From positions 62,001 to 126,000 of the forward strand of contig NZ_BMWD01000011.1 in NCBI RefSeq assembly GCF_014651055.1: 64,000 bases of DNA, in the 5' to 3' direction. Both the position numbers and the translations under genes were made by a program. Below the pieces are notes generated by a model that saw nothing but the letters and a program-made list of their open reading frames with translations, was not told the DNA's origin and searched no databases. The stretch is from Streptomyces fructofermentans (GTDB taxonomy: Bacteria > Actinomycetota > Actinomycetes > Streptomycetales > Streptomycetaceae). Below are positions 54,106 through 63,422 of the stretch, one piece after another. Each line of letters begins with the position of its first letter. Within the stretch, counting starts at the first letter, position 1.

Positions 54106-56424
54106 TCACGCCGTCCCGGGCGTCGGTATCCGGCCGCTCGTCCGCGTGCCGTCGGTCCGGCTCACCGTGCACACCGCCTTGGTGAACCCGTCGTTCCAGT
54201 CGTCCTCGTCGGCCACCCAGCCGTAGACGGTGCGCTCGGGACCGGACGCCCAGGCGGACTCGTACCGGTTGCCGCAGAGCTTGTTCGCGCTGTCGACGCC
54301 CTTCTTGTAGGCCATGTCCTCCGGAGCCTTGACGGTGCCTATCACCTGATCGCTGTGCGAGCGGGCGCAGTCGGTGAGCGGTGCCTTGTAGCCGTCGTCC
54401 ACTTCCTTGTAGACCCAGCAGTCGCCGACGCTCATCTGACCGACCCACAACTCCGTGCCCTCGTCGCGGAAGCGCCCCACCTCACCCCCTATCGCCGCAT
54501 GACGTCCCAGTACGAGACACGCCGTGGCTCCCCCGGCAGCGTCGAACCCCCGCCTCGTCGGTGTCACGGCGTAGACCCCCGCGTCCGGCAGCGCCAGCGC
54601 CGTCGGCCTGCTCCGCACCGCGCAGCGTGCGGCACCGCCGTCACGGGCGTCCGTGTAGTCGCTCGCCCTGTCGACGGCGACGACCTGGCCGTCCGGCCAC
54701 TCCTCCGCGCAGTCCACGACACCCAGGTTCGGCACCGACGTGAAGGGCTCCCCCGACCAGACCGCCTTCACGCAGTCCCCGGTCTTCAACGGCTCGGTGA
54801 GTCCGACCTGTTCGCCGTACGGGTGGCCGGGGCCGCCGCGGTCGTCGGACGTTCCGCCGTCGTCGGCCGAGGACGTGCCGCCGCCGGCCGTGTCGTCCTT
54901 CGTGCCCCCTCCGAGCGAGACGACCGCCCACACCCCGCCGCCGATCGCCAGCACCAGGGCGAAGACGATCGCGACGACGGCCCCGGCCGGCAGCCCCCGT
55001 GACCGCGTGCCCGGGGCGCCGCCCGCGTACGGCGGAGCGACTCCACCCCCTCCGTGCGGTGCGGGGAGGCCGACACTCCCGAAGGCGAGGGGCGGAGAGC
55101 CGCCCGCGTACGGCGAGGGATGCGGTCCGCCCGCGTACGGATTCCAGGGGTCGTACGGGCTCCGGGCGCCGGGCCCCTGCCAGGAGTCAGGCGTCGCGCC
55201 CGACCGCGCGGGAGGGCTGCCCTGGACCAGCGGGGTGTTCGGGGTCTGCGGCGTCTGTTGGCGTGTCTGCGGGGTCTGGGGGGCCTGGGGGGCCTGGGGG
55301 GCCTGTGGAGTCCGGGGGGTGCCGAAGCCCTCCGGGCCGCCCCGCGGAGGGTTCGCCGGAGTGCCCTGCGGGGTGTGCGGGGTGTGCGGGGTGTGCGGGG
55401 TCCCGTGTCCGGGAAGGCCGCCCGGCGCCGGGCCCGGCGTCTCCGCGGGCTGCCACGGCCCCGGCCCGCCGGGCGGGTGGGCGGGGGCCGGCCACGGAGT
55501 GCCGCCCGCGGCGGGGCCCGCCCCCGGTGGAGAGCCGGGGAGCCGGCCCGCCCGCGGACCCTGCGCCACCCGCTCCAGGCCGCGCGCCACCGCCTCCGGC
55601 GGGAGCCTGCGCACCGGGTCCTTGATGAGCAGGCCGTGCAGCACCGGCGCCAGTTCACCGGCCCGCTCGGGGATCGCGGGCTCCTCGCTCAGCAGGGCCG
55701 TCAGCGTGGCGTACTCGCCGTGGCGGTCGAACGGACCCTGCCCCTCGACCGCCGCGTACAGCGTGGCGCCCAGGGAGAACAGGTCGGCCGCCGGTGTGGG
55801 CGGCTCGCCGCGCGCCCGCTCGGGCGCGAGGTAGCCGGGTGTGCCGAGGATGCCCGCCGTGGCGGTGAGTCTCGGCTCCCGGGACTCGGGCCGGAGCGCG
55901 ATGCCGTAGTCGGTGAGCAGCACGCGCGCGTACGGATCGGCCGAGGCGCCCGGCGCCAGAAGGATGTTGGCCGGTTTCACGTCCCTGTGGAGGATCCCGA
56001 TCCGGTGCCCCGCGGTGAGCGCGTCGAGCACGGCGAGTCCGATCCGGGCCGTCTGCTCGGGCGACAGCGGACCGGAGCGCCGGACGACGGCCTGGAGGTC
56101 GACCGCGTCCGGCACGAACTCCATGACGATCCACGGCAGCCCTTCGTGCATCAACACGTCGTGCACGGTGGCCACATGGGGATGGCCCCGCAGCCGCGCC
56201 GCGTTCCTCGCCTCGCTGCGGGCCCGCGCGATGCGCTGTGCGGGCTCGGCCGCGTCCACGGGCACCTCGGGCAGCGCGATCTCCTTGATGGAGACCTCGC
56301 AGTCCAACTCCTCGTCGTACGCCAGCCAGACCCGGCCCATGCCCCCCGCGCCCAGGGCGCGCAGCAGCCGGTACCGCCCGCCGATCAGCCTGCCCGCGCC
56401 CCGGTCCGGTGTGCCCCCCGACAT
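54106..56424 (-). CDS. Membrane Ser/Thr protein kinase
   Basis: A 772-aa Pkn-type kinase. Residues about 15-280 are the kinase: LGAGGMGRVW, Lys47 in VSIKEIALP, HRDVKPANILL (Asp148) and DYG at 172-174 where DFG is usual. A Pro/Gln/Thr-rich juxtamembrane stretch runs to about 478, with PQAPQAPQ and HTPHTPHTP repeats. One transmembrane helix is at 479-503. The exported part has LKTGDCVKAV and VGDCWVYKEV motifs of septum-formation-like domains with Cys pairs. ATG 56424 follows GGGAGG. Confidence 0.92.
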   Translation of the reverse strand: MSGGTPDRGAGRLIGGRYRLLRALGAGGMGRVWLAYDEELDCEVSIKEIALPEVPVDAAEPAQRIARARSEARNAARLRGHPHVATVHDVLMHEGLPWIVMEFVPDAVDLQAVVRRSGPLSPEQTARIGLAVLDALTAGHRIGILHRDVKPANILLAPGASADPYARVLLTDYGIALRPESREPRLTATAGILGTPGYLAPERARGEPPTPAADLFSLGATLYAAVEGQGPFDRHGEYATLTALLSEEPAIPERAGELAPVLHGLLIKDPVRRLPPEAVARGLERVAQGPRAGRLPGSPPGAGPAAGGTPWPAPAHPPGGPGPWQPAETPGPAPGGLPGHGTPHTPHTPHTPQGTPANPPRGGPEGFGTPRTPQAPQAPQAPQTPQTRQQTPQTPNTPLVQGSPPARSGATPDSWQGPGARSPYDPWNPYAGGPHPSPYAGGSPPLAFGSVGLPAPHGGGGVAPPYAGGAPGTRSRGLPAGAVVAIVFALVLAIGGGVWAVVSLGGGTKDDTAGGGTSSADDGGTSDDRGGPGHPYGEQVGLTEPLKTGDCVKAVWSGEPFTSVPNLGVVDCAEEWPDGQVVAVDRASDYTDARDGGAARCAVRSRPTALALPDAGVYAVTPTRRGFDAAGGATACLVLGRHAAIGGEVGRFRDEGTELWVGQMSVGDCWVYKEVDDGYKAPLTDCARSHSDQVIGTVKAPEDMAYKKGVDSANKLCGNRYESAWASGPERTVYGWVADEDDWNDGFTKAVCTVSRTDGTRTSGRIPTPGTA
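55278..55397 (-). repeat. 9-bp repeats in the kinase juxtamembrane linker
   Basis: About three CTGGGGGGC-type copies near 55278-55305 and three GGGTGTGCG at 55371-55397, encoding PQA and HTP tripeptides in frame. Confidence 0.8.
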
Positions 56425-56704
56425 ACGGCCTCCCCCGAGACAGCGCGCCTCCCCCGAGGACGCGTGCGTTCTGTCTCTTGAAAGGTAGCCTCGCACGCCC
56501 CACTGACAGGAGCCCTTTTGACGGCCGATCCCGTCGGAGCGGACACACGCGCCCCAGTGGTACGAAACAGCCCCTGCCGTACCCGGCGCCGACCGCACCC
56601 CACGAGGACGGCCCCCGCAGGGCCGGGCTCCGCAGGGCCGGGCTCCGCGACGGGACGGGGCAGGGCGCGCCGGTCCGACCACCCGGCGCGCCACGGCCCG
56701 GGGC

Positions 56705-58222
56705 TCAGGAGACCGGTTCGAGGAACCCCTGCTCGACCAGCAGCCGGATCTGCGCGGGCGTCCGGTCCCTCAGCAGGACGGGGTCCTCCCCGACGAGTTG
56801 GGCGATGGCGTCCAGGATGCGGCCCGCGCTCAGCGTGCCGTCGCAGACACCGGTGAAGCCCGCGCCGACCGTGTCCACCTTCGTCGCACGCCGCATCCCG
56901 CGGTGCTGCCGCAGCACGACGTGCTCCGGGTCCTCGGCGCCGGGCAGTCCCACCTGCTCCTGCACGATCTCGCCGGCGAGCCTGAAGTGCCCGGCCAGCA
57001 GGGCCGCGTCGTCGTGCGACCGCAGGTAGTCGACCCGCCTGAAGTGGTCGCGGACGGTGTCGCCGAGCGGCTGCTCGACGGAGTGCGGCCATTCCTCGAC
57101 GACGATCGAGGGCTCCGCGGCCCCCGTCCTGTGCAGGCTGATCCAGCCGAAGCCGACGGCCTTGACCTTGCGGGCCTCGAACTCGTCCAGCCAGGCGTCG
57201 TACCGCTCCCGGTACTCCTCGGGGTCGCTCCGGTGGTCGCCCGCGTCGCGCAGCCACAGTTCCGCGTACTGCGTGACGTCCTGCACCTCGCGCTGCACGA
57301 TCCACGCGTCGCAGCCGCGGGGCACCCAGGACCGCAGCCGGTCCTGCCACTCCTCGCCCTCCACGTGCTGCCAGTTGGCGAGGAACTGGGCGTAACCCCC
57401 CTCGTTCAGGCGCGCGCCCGACTCCTGGACGAGCGTGCGGCACAGGTCGTCGCCGCCCATCCCGCCGTCCCGGTAGGTGAGCCGGGCACCGGGAGAGATC
57501 ACGAAGGGCGGATTGGAGACGATCAGGTCGTACGTGTCCTCGCCCACCGGCTCGAACAGGGAGCCCTCGCGCAGGTCCGCGGCGGGGGCGCCCGAGAGGG
57601 CGAGCGTGAGCGCGGCGATGTGCAGCGCGCGCGGGTTGAGGTCGGTGGCCGTCACGCGCGTGGCGTGCTGGGCGGCGTGCAGCGCCTGGATCCCGGAGCC
57701 GGTGCCGAGGTCGAGCGCCGAGGCGACGGGCTCGCGCACGGTGATGCCCGCGAGGGTCGTGGACGCGCCGCCCACGCCGAGCACGACGCCCTCCTCGTGG
57801 CCGGCGGCGCCACCGGCCCCGCCGACCGCGCAGCCCAGGTCCGAGACGATGAACCAGTCCTCGCCGTCAGGTCCGCCGTACGGCCGTACGTCCACGGCCG
57901 CCGCGATGCCGTCCTCGCCGTCCGTGGTCAGCCAGCCGGCCTCCAGGCACTCCGCGACCGGCAGGACGTCCGCCACGCGCGCGCGGGGCACCGGCCGCTG
58001 GAGCAGGAACAGCCGTACGACGGCCGCCAGCGGCGAGTCTCCGCGGGTCGCCCGGAGCGCGGGGACGGTCTCGCTGCGCGCCAGCGCCGCGTACGCGGGG
58101 GCGCCGAGCAGTTCGAGGAGCCCGTCCGCGCTGAAGGAGACGGCCAGGAGCGCGTCCCGCAGGCGCGCGGTGACATCGGGGCGGTCGGACGAGGGCAGCG
58201 GTGCCAGGCTGGTGTGACTCAC
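56705..58222 (-). CDS. Class I SAM-dependent methyltransferase (HemK/N6-type NPPF motif)
   Basis: A 505-aa protein. An N-terminal helical domain runs to about 150; the methyltransferase has ALDLGTGSGIQALHAA (motif I), TATDLNPRAL and the catalytic YDLIVSNPPFVIS, as in N5-glutamine or N6-adenine methyltransferases. The C-terminal 150 residues are extra. Actinobacterial relatives are annotated DUF7059/RsmC-like and their target is unknown. GTG 58222 has a close GGGGGA. Confidence 0.85.
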   Translation of the reverse strand: MSHTSLAPLPSSDRPDVTARLRDALLAVSFSADGLLELLGAPAYAALARSETVPALRATRGDSPLAAVVRLFLLQRPVPRARVADVLPVAECLEAGWLTTDGEDGIAAAVDVRPYGGPDGEDWFIVSDLGCAVGGAGGAAGHEEGVVLGVGGASTTLAGITVREPVASALDLGTGSGIQALHAAQHATRVTATDLNPRALHIAALTLALSGAPAADLREGSLFEPVGEDTYDLIVSNPPFVISPGARLTYRDGGMGGDDLCRTLVQESGARLNEGGYAQFLANWQHVEGEEWQDRLRSWVPRGCDAWIVQREVQDVTQYAELWLRDAGDHRSDPEEYRERYDAWLDEFEARKVKAVGFGWISLHRTGAAEPSIVVEEWPHSVEQPLGDTVRDHFRRVDYLRSHDDAALLAGHFRLAGEIVQEQVGLPGAEDPEHVVLRQHRGMRRATKVDTVGAGFTGVCDGTLSAGRILDAIAQLVGEDPVLLRDRTPAQIRLLVEQGFLEPVS

Positions 58223-58266
58223 TCCCCCATTGTGTCCGCTCCCGGGGGCGCGCGCAGAGGGCATGC

Positions 58267-58310
58267 GTGCGCGAGGGGCCCGGCACGCGCGTGCCGGGCC
58301 CCTCGCGCAC
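58267..58310 (-). terminator. 44-bp perfect palindrome, probably a terminator
   Basis: 22-bp arms with no spacer (58267-58288, 58289-58310). It is downstream of the lipoprotein gene and before the methyltransferase. Confidence 0.85.
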
Positions 58311-58354
58311 GGACCGGTCGGCCGGTCGGCCCGGGATCAGGCCTTGCGCCGGGA

Positions 58355-58930
58355 TCAGGCCTTGCTGGCCGACGGGGCCGTCGAAGCCGACTTGCAGCTC
58401 TCCTGCTCGGCCATCGCCTTGCCGACGTCGCCCTCCTCCAGCTTCGCGAGGGCGTCGTTGCCGCTCTGGCTCAGCTTGTCGAGCTGGGTGGCGATGCCCT
58501 TGAGGCCGTCGGCGAACTTCGCCTGGTCCTTCGTGTCGAGGTCGTCGACCTGCTTCTTGAGGTCGGCGTACGACGAGGAGATGGTGTTCAGCTCCTTGAC
58601 GGCGTCCGTCTGCTTCTTCTCACCGTCCTCGACGTCCGGCGCTCCGGCCTTGTCCACGGCCGTGCCGATCGCCTTGTAGGCGTCGGACATGTCCTGGAAC
58701 GCCTGGGAGTCGGTCTTCTGGACGTCCTCCGGAGTGCTGTTGTCCGAGGTCTGGTTCTGGATCGCGGTGTTGGCGGCCTCGATCTTCTTGGCCTGCGGCT
58801 GCACGGCGTCGCAGACCTGCTTGGCCCAGGAGTTCAGCTTGTCGTTGCTGCCGTCGTCACTACTGCATCCCGACAGCGCCAGTACCAGTACCGCACCGCC
58901 GGACAGCGCGGCCGCGAGCTTCTTGTTCAC
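58355..58930 (-). CDS. Small coiled-coil lipoprotein
   Basis: 191 aa. The signal KKLAAALSGGAVLVLALSGC has lipobox LSGC. The mature part is helical with Lys/Asp/Ala heptads and two Cys (QVCDAV, QESCKS). Actinobacterial homologues stand beside methyltransferase or pyrophosphatase genes. GTG 58930 follows GGAAGGG. Confidence 0.85.
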   Translation of the reverse strand: MNKKLAAALSGGAVLVLALSGCSSDDGSNDKLNSWAKQVCDAVQPQAKKIEAANTAIQNQTSDNSTPEDVQKTDSQAFQDMSDAYKAIGTAVDKAGAPDVEDGEKKQTDAVKELNTISSSYADLKKQVDDLDTKDQAKFADGLKGIATQLDKLSQSGNDALAKLEEGDVGKAMAEQESCKSASTAPSASKA

Positions 58931-59072
58931 CGGATTGGTCCCTTCCATGGCTCTCGGCCCCGGAACATACACGCCAATCGGGGGACACCCGCGAGACAAG
59001 GGTCCGGTTCATCCGTTATTGAAGCCATTTGCACCAAGCGAGAGAAGGCTCACGAACAGGGGTGCGCGGACG

Positions 59073-59118
59073 CGGGCGGGCGGACGGCACGCGCCAATGC
59101 GCGCCGTCCGCCCGCCCG
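59073..59118 (-). terminator. hppA terminator
   Basis: 16-bp perfect arms (59073-59088, 59103-59118) with a 14-nt loop, 35 nt after the hppA stop. Confidence 0.85.
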
Positions 59119-59152
59119 TTGACCGGAGGCCTTCCGAGGGCCGGCCTCCGGG

Positions 59153-61558
59153 CTACGAAACCACCGCCGGATCCGACGACTTGGCCGTCGGTTCGGGATC
59201 GTCCTCGTCCCCCACGACGATGCCTCGCCGCTTGGACACGTACACCGCGCCGATGATGACGGCGAACGACAGCACCGCGATGAGGACCCGTACGCCGACG
59301 CTCTCGTCCTCTCCGTAGCTGAATTTGACGACCGCGGGCGCGATGAGCAGCGCGACCAGGTTCATCACCTTCAGCAGAGGGTTGATCGCGGGGCCCGCGG
59401 TGTCCTTGAAGGGGTCGCCGATCGTGTCGCCGATCACCGTCGCGGCGTGGGCCTCGCTGCCCTTGCCGCCGTGGTGGCCGTCCTCGACGAGCTTCTTCGC
59501 GTTGTCCCACGCGCCACCGGAGTTGGCGAGGAAGACGGCCATCAGCGTGCCCGTGCCGATGGCCCCCGCGAGGAAGGCGCCGAGCGCCCCGACCCCGAGG
59601 GTGAAGCCGATCGCGATCGGCGTCAGGACCGCGATCAGACCGGGTGTGGCCAGCTCGCGCAGCGCGTCCTTGGTGCAGATGTCGACGACCCGCCCGTACT
59701 CCGGCTTCTCGGTGTAGTCCATGATCCCGGGATGCTCGCGGAACTGCCGCCGCACCTCGTAGACCACCGATCCGGCGGACCGCGAGACCGCGTTGATCGC
59801 GAGCCCCGAGAAGAGGAAGACGACCGCGGCGCCCGCGATGAGTCCGACCAGGTTGTTGGGCTGGGAGATGTCCATCATCAGGTTCAGCGGCGCACCGGCG
59901 CCCGAGACCTTCTCCCCCACGTCCGTCGCGGCGGTGAAGATCGCGTCCCGGTACGAGCCGAAGAGCGCCGACGCCGCCAGTACGGCGGTCGCGATGGCGA
60001 TGCCCTTGGTGATGGCCTTGGTCGTGTTGCCGACGGCGTCCAGGTCGGTGAGCACCTGCGCGCCCGCGCCCTCGACGTCACCGGACATCTCGGCGATGCC
60101 CTGCGCGTTGTCGGAGACCGGCCCGAAGGTGTCCATGGCGACGATCACGCCGACCGTGGTGAGCAGTCCGGTGCCGGCCAGGGCCACCGCGAAGAGCGCC
60201 AGCATTATCGACGTACCGCCGAGCAGGAAGGCCCCGTACACGCCGAGGCCGATCAACAGGGCGGTGTAGACGGCCGATTCGAGCCCGATGGCGATTCCGG
60301 CGAGGACGACGGTGGCCGGACCGGTCAGCGAGGTCTTGCCGATGTCCCGCACGGGACGGCGGGTGGTCTCGGTGAAATAGCCGGTCAGTTGCTGGATCAG
60401 CGCGGCCAGCACGATGCCGATGGCCACGGCGACGAGCGCGAGGACCCGCGGATCGCCGGAGTCGCCCAGCACGGCCGGGTCGGTGACACCGTCCAAGTCG
60501 GCGTACGAGGACGGCAGATAGGCGAACACGGCCACGGCCACCAGGGCCAGCGAGATCACCGCGGAGATGAAGAAGCCCCGGTTGATGGCGCTCATCCCGC
60601 TGCGGTCCGTGCGGCGGGGGGCGACCGCGAAGATGCCGATCATCGCGGTGAGCACGCCGATCGCCGGCACGATCAGCGGGAAGGCGAGCCCGGCGTCCCC
60701 GAAGGCGGCCTTGCCGAGGATCAGCGCGGCCACGAGCGTCACGGCGTACGACTCGAAGAGGTCGGCGGCCATTCCCGCACAGTCTCCGACGTTGTCGCCC
60801 ACGTTGTCGGCGATGGTCGCGGCATTGCGCGGATCGTCCTCCGGAATGCCCTGCTCGACCTTGCCGACCAGGTCGGCGCCGACGTCGGCGGCCTTGGTGA
60901 AGATGCCGCCCCCGACACGCATGAACATCGCGATCAGCGCGGCGCCGAGACCGAAACCCTCCAGGACCTTCGGCGCGTCGGCCGCGTACACCAGCACCAC
61001 GCAGGAGGCGCCCAGCAGACCGAGCCCCACCGTGAACATGCCGACGACGCCACCGGTACGGAAAGCGATCTTCATGGCTTTGTGCGAGACGGCGGTGAGA
61101 TCCTTTTCGGGCTCGCCCTCCGCCGGAGTCGCTTCCCGGGCCGCGGCGGCCACGCGGACATTGCTGCGTACAGCGAGCCACATGCCGACATAGCCGGTGG
61201 TCGCCGAGAACGCCGCGCCGATCAAGAAGAAGACCGATCGTCCGGCGCGCTGATTCCAGTCGTCCGCGGGCAGCAGCATGAGCAGGAAGAACACCGCCGC
61301 GGCGAAAACCGCGAGGGTGCGCAACTGCCGTCCCAGATAGGCGTTGGCGCCCTCCTGGATCGCCGCCGCGATCTCCTTCATGCTCTCGGTTCCCTCGCCG
61401 GCGGCGAGCACCTGGCGCACCAGGACGCCCGCGACGGCAAGCGCCGCAAGGGCCACGACCGCGATGACCATCACGATGAGGCGGTTGTCGTCGGTCAGTA
61501 CTGCGGCTGCGAAGGTTGTGGGCTGATCGAACTGATGAGGGGTAGAAAGCCCCGCCAT
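59153..61558 (-). CDS. hppA: Membrane-bound proton-translocating pyrophosphatase, K+-independent type
   Basis: An 801-aa pump coupling PPi hydrolysis to proton export. About sixteen helices, the substrate motif DVGADLVGKVE at 225-235 and DNVGDNVGDCAGMAADLFE are present. The K+ selectivity motif reads GNTTKA (about residue 510); Lys at that place marks K+-independent H+-PPases, while K+-dependent ones have Ala. ATG 61558 follows AAGGAGG. Confidence 0.95.
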   Translation of the reverse strand: MAGLSTPHQFDQPTTFAAAVLTDDNRLIVMVIAVVALAALAVAGVLVRQVLAAGEGTESMKEIAAAIQEGANAYLGRQLRTLAVFAAAVFFLLMLLPADDWNQRAGRSVFFLIGAAFSATTGYVGMWLAVRSNVRVAAAAREATPAEGEPEKDLTAVSHKAMKIAFRTGGVVGMFTVGLGLLGASCVVLVYAADAPKVLEGFGLGAALIAMFMRVGGGIFTKAADVGADLVGKVEQGIPEDDPRNAATIADNVGDNVGDCAGMAADLFESYAVTLVAALILGKAAFGDAGLAFPLIVPAIGVLTAMIGIFAVAPRRTDRSGMSAINRGFFISAVISLALVAVAVFAYLPSSYADLDGVTDPAVLGDSGDPRVLALVAVAIGIVLAALIQQLTGYFTETTRRPVRDIGKTSLTGPATVVLAGIAIGLESAVYTALLIGLGVYGAFLLGGTSIMLALFAVALAGTGLLTTVGVIVAMDTFGPVSDNAQGIAEMSGDVEGAGAQVLTDLDAVGNTTKAITKGIAIATAVLAASALFGSYRDAIFTAATDVGEKVSGAGAPLNLMMDISQPNNLVGLIAGAAVVFLFSGLAINAVSRSAGSVVYEVRRQFREHPGIMDYTEKPEYGRVVDICTKDALRELATPGLIAVLTPIAIGFTLGVGALGAFLAGAIGTGTLMAVFLANSGGAWDNAKKLVEDGHHGGKGSEAHAATVIGDTIGDPFKDTAGPAINPLLKVMNLVALLIAPAVVKFSYGEDESVGVRVLIAVLSFAVIIGAVYVSKRRGIVVGDEDDPEPTAKSSDPAVVS

Positions 61559-61601
61559 TCGTCCTCCTTGACGCTTGGACCGAGCTCAAGATGTGGACGG
61601 A

Positions 61602-61607
61602 TTGTAG
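61602..61607 (-). promoter_or_regulatory. Possible hppA -10 hexamer TACAAT
   Basis: A good TACAAT 44 nt before the hppA ATG; only a weak -35 (TGTTTT) lies 17 bp upstream of it. Confidence 0.4.
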
Positions 61608-61965
61608 GTACCGGAACCTGATCAAAACAGTGTGCGGTAAGCGGAATTAGCCTTCACCTCCTCAACAGCAAATGATCCACTGAGCGCCGCGGGACCCGAA
61701 AGCAGTAATGCCCCGGAACCATTGACGCTCGCCCCTTCGCCTCACACCCTGCGTAAAGCCGATCTTATTGTTGATCGTAATCCCGATCGTGAATTGGTTC
61801 ACGACTCCGCGGGGCGCGTTCCCCGACTGACCGGAACATGTGTCGACCGGAGTGGAAAAGAGGCCGCCGGGGAGCGGGAACACGCCGCCGGGAGGCGGCA
61901 CGGCCGAACGGACTGGCCACGTGTCGGCCGGGACGGGGCGCCCAGGGGCCGGGGCCGCGCTGGGC

Positions 61966-61995
61966 GGGTCGGGTCGGGTCGGGTCGGGTCGGGTC
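61966..61995. repeat. Six GGGTC pentamers
   Basis: Perfect (GGGTC)6 run in the intergenic region upstream of hppA. Confidence 0.9.
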
Positions 61996-62322
61996 GCGGA
62001 CGGCCGGGGCGGGGATGCGGGTTGCCGGAGTGAGTGCGCACGGCTGAGGTGGCCGGGCTGCCGGGGGATTGCGCGGCTGCCGGGACGGCCGCGTTCGGCT
62101 GGATGGCGGGCGCGGCGCGGGCGGCCTGCCGGGGCAGGAGGCAGCGGCTGTCGCCGGGGCGAGCGGCCGGAGCGGGGGCGAGCGGCCCGAGCGGGGGAGG
62201 CCCGAGCCGGCCGGGCGAGGTCGGGCGGGGCAGCCGGAGCCGGGCGACCGGAGTGGACAGCCGGAGTCAGGCGACCGGAGTGGCGCGGCCAGCGTCGGCG
62301 CCCAGAGCCGGCGGCCGGAACA

Positions 62323-62357
62323 TGCGAAAGGGTCCCGCAGCGCGGGACCCTTTCGCA
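62323..62357 (-). terminator. Terminator downstream of the anti-sigma gene
   Basis: 16-bp perfect arms (62323-62338, 62342-62357), 3-nt loop, 48 nt past the gene at 62405. Confidence 0.85.
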
Positions 62358-62404
62358 CATCATCGTGCGGGTTCGTACAGGTTGGAGCAGTACCAGGGGG
62401 CGGA

Positions 62405-62842
62405 TCAGGGAACGAGCACGGCCGGCGGCGTGGTGGGCCAGCTCATCCTGATCAGGCCGCCGTGCTCTCCGGCGGTCACTTCCACGTCGTCGACGAGGCC
62501 GCTGATGACCGCGAGGCCCATCTCGTCCTCCTCGACATCGCTGTCGTCGGCTCCACCGCGGGCACCCGACGACTTGCCGCCGGGAACCGCGTGCGGCGCG
62601 TCGTCGCCGACCTCGATGGAGAACTGCTTCTCCTCCTCGATCAGCGACACCCGCACAGGCTCCGTGATTCCGGCGCTCTGATGCAGGCCGACGGCCCGGG
62701 TGCAGGCCTCGCCCACGGCGAGCCTGACCTCGTCGAGGACGGCCTCGTCCACTCCGGCCCTGCGCGCCACCGCTGCCGCCACCAGTCGGGCGGTCCTGAC
62801 GTGCTCGGGCAGCGCGCTGAAGCGGAGCTCAACGGTGGCCAT
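62405..62842 (-). CDS. HATPase anti-sigma factor-like protein (BldG partner, ApgA-like)
   Basis: A 145-aa RsbW-type ATPase: VDEAVLDEVRLAVGEACTRAV (N box), FSIEVGDDAP (G1-like) and EMGLAVISGLVDDVEV (G2). It is encoded directly after bldG in streptomycetes, and the partner of BldG in S. coelicolor is such a protein. Fold and context are clear; binding to BldG is from that relative. Confidence 0.9.
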   Translation of the reverse strand: MATVELRFSALPEHVRTARLVAAAVARRAGVDEAVLDEVRLAVGEACTRAVGLHQSAGITEPVRVSLIEEEKQFSIEVGDDAPHAVPGGKSSGARGGADDSDVEEDEMGLAVISGLVDDVEVTAGEHGGLIRMSWPTTPPAVLVP

Positions 62843-63000
62843 GCATCCCCCTCGGGACTACGCGCGTGCGGTCGGGGGCCCGGGTAGCCGAGACCCGAAC
62901 CCCCCTCCATTGACTTCTGCCTCCCGGGCACCGCCCGGGATCCGGGTGTCGGCCGCCGACCGGCCTGTCGGGGACGGGCCGGCCACCGGGCGGCACCCGG

Positions 63001-63342
63001 TCAGTCGGTGGCCGCCACCGCTTCCTCGACCGAGGTGTGGATCGGGAACACCTTGGTGAGACCGGTGATGCGGAAGATCTTCAGAATGCGCTCCTGGTTG
63101 CAGACGAGACGGAGCGAGCCCTCATGGGCACGCACCCGCTTGAGGCCGCCCACCAGAACGCCGAGACCGGTGGAGTCGAGGAAATCCACGCCCTCCATGT
63201 CGACGACAAGGTGGAAATTGCCGTCGTTCACCAGCTCGACCAGCTGCTCACGCAGCTTGGGCGCGGTATATACATCGATTTCGCCACCGACCTCGACGAC
63301 CGTACGATCGCCGACGGTACGGGTCGACAGGGACAGGTCCAC
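63001..63342 (-). CDS. bldG: Anti-anti-sigma factor BldG
   Basis: A 113-aa STAS-domain protein that binds HATPase anti-sigma factors until phosphorylated. Ser57 in [12 protein letters not shown] is the phosphorylation site by family homology. The start GTG 63342 follows GCTGGAGG. BldG is required for aerial mycelium and antibiotics in S. coelicolor. The two genes are 158 bp apart. Confidence 0.95.
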   Translation of the reverse strand: MDLSLSTRTVGDRTVVEVGGEIDVYTAPKLREQLVELVNDGNFHLVVDMEGVDFLDSTGLGVLVGGLKRVRAHEGSLRLVCNQERILKIFRITGLTKVFPIHTSVEEAVAATD

Positions 63343-63422
63343 GGATCCTCCAGCACCTTGCTATCGAGCGGTCATCCCAAGGGACACCTCGGCAGAGCCC
63401 CCGGGACGGTTCGCCAGCCGCG

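Larger units (their letters stand above)
61559..62404. other. 846-bp region upstream of hppA
   Basis: Right part GC-rich with short repeats; 61625-61830 is A/T-rich for this genome. A 46-codon minus-strand ORF from the GTG at about 61805 has poor codon bias and no ribosome-binding site, so I do not call it a gene. Confidence 0.65.

Noticed and set aside
61840-62451. 203-codon plus-strand frame
   Set aside because: It crosses the terminator at 62323 and is antisense to the anti-sigma gene; codon pattern is repeat-driven.
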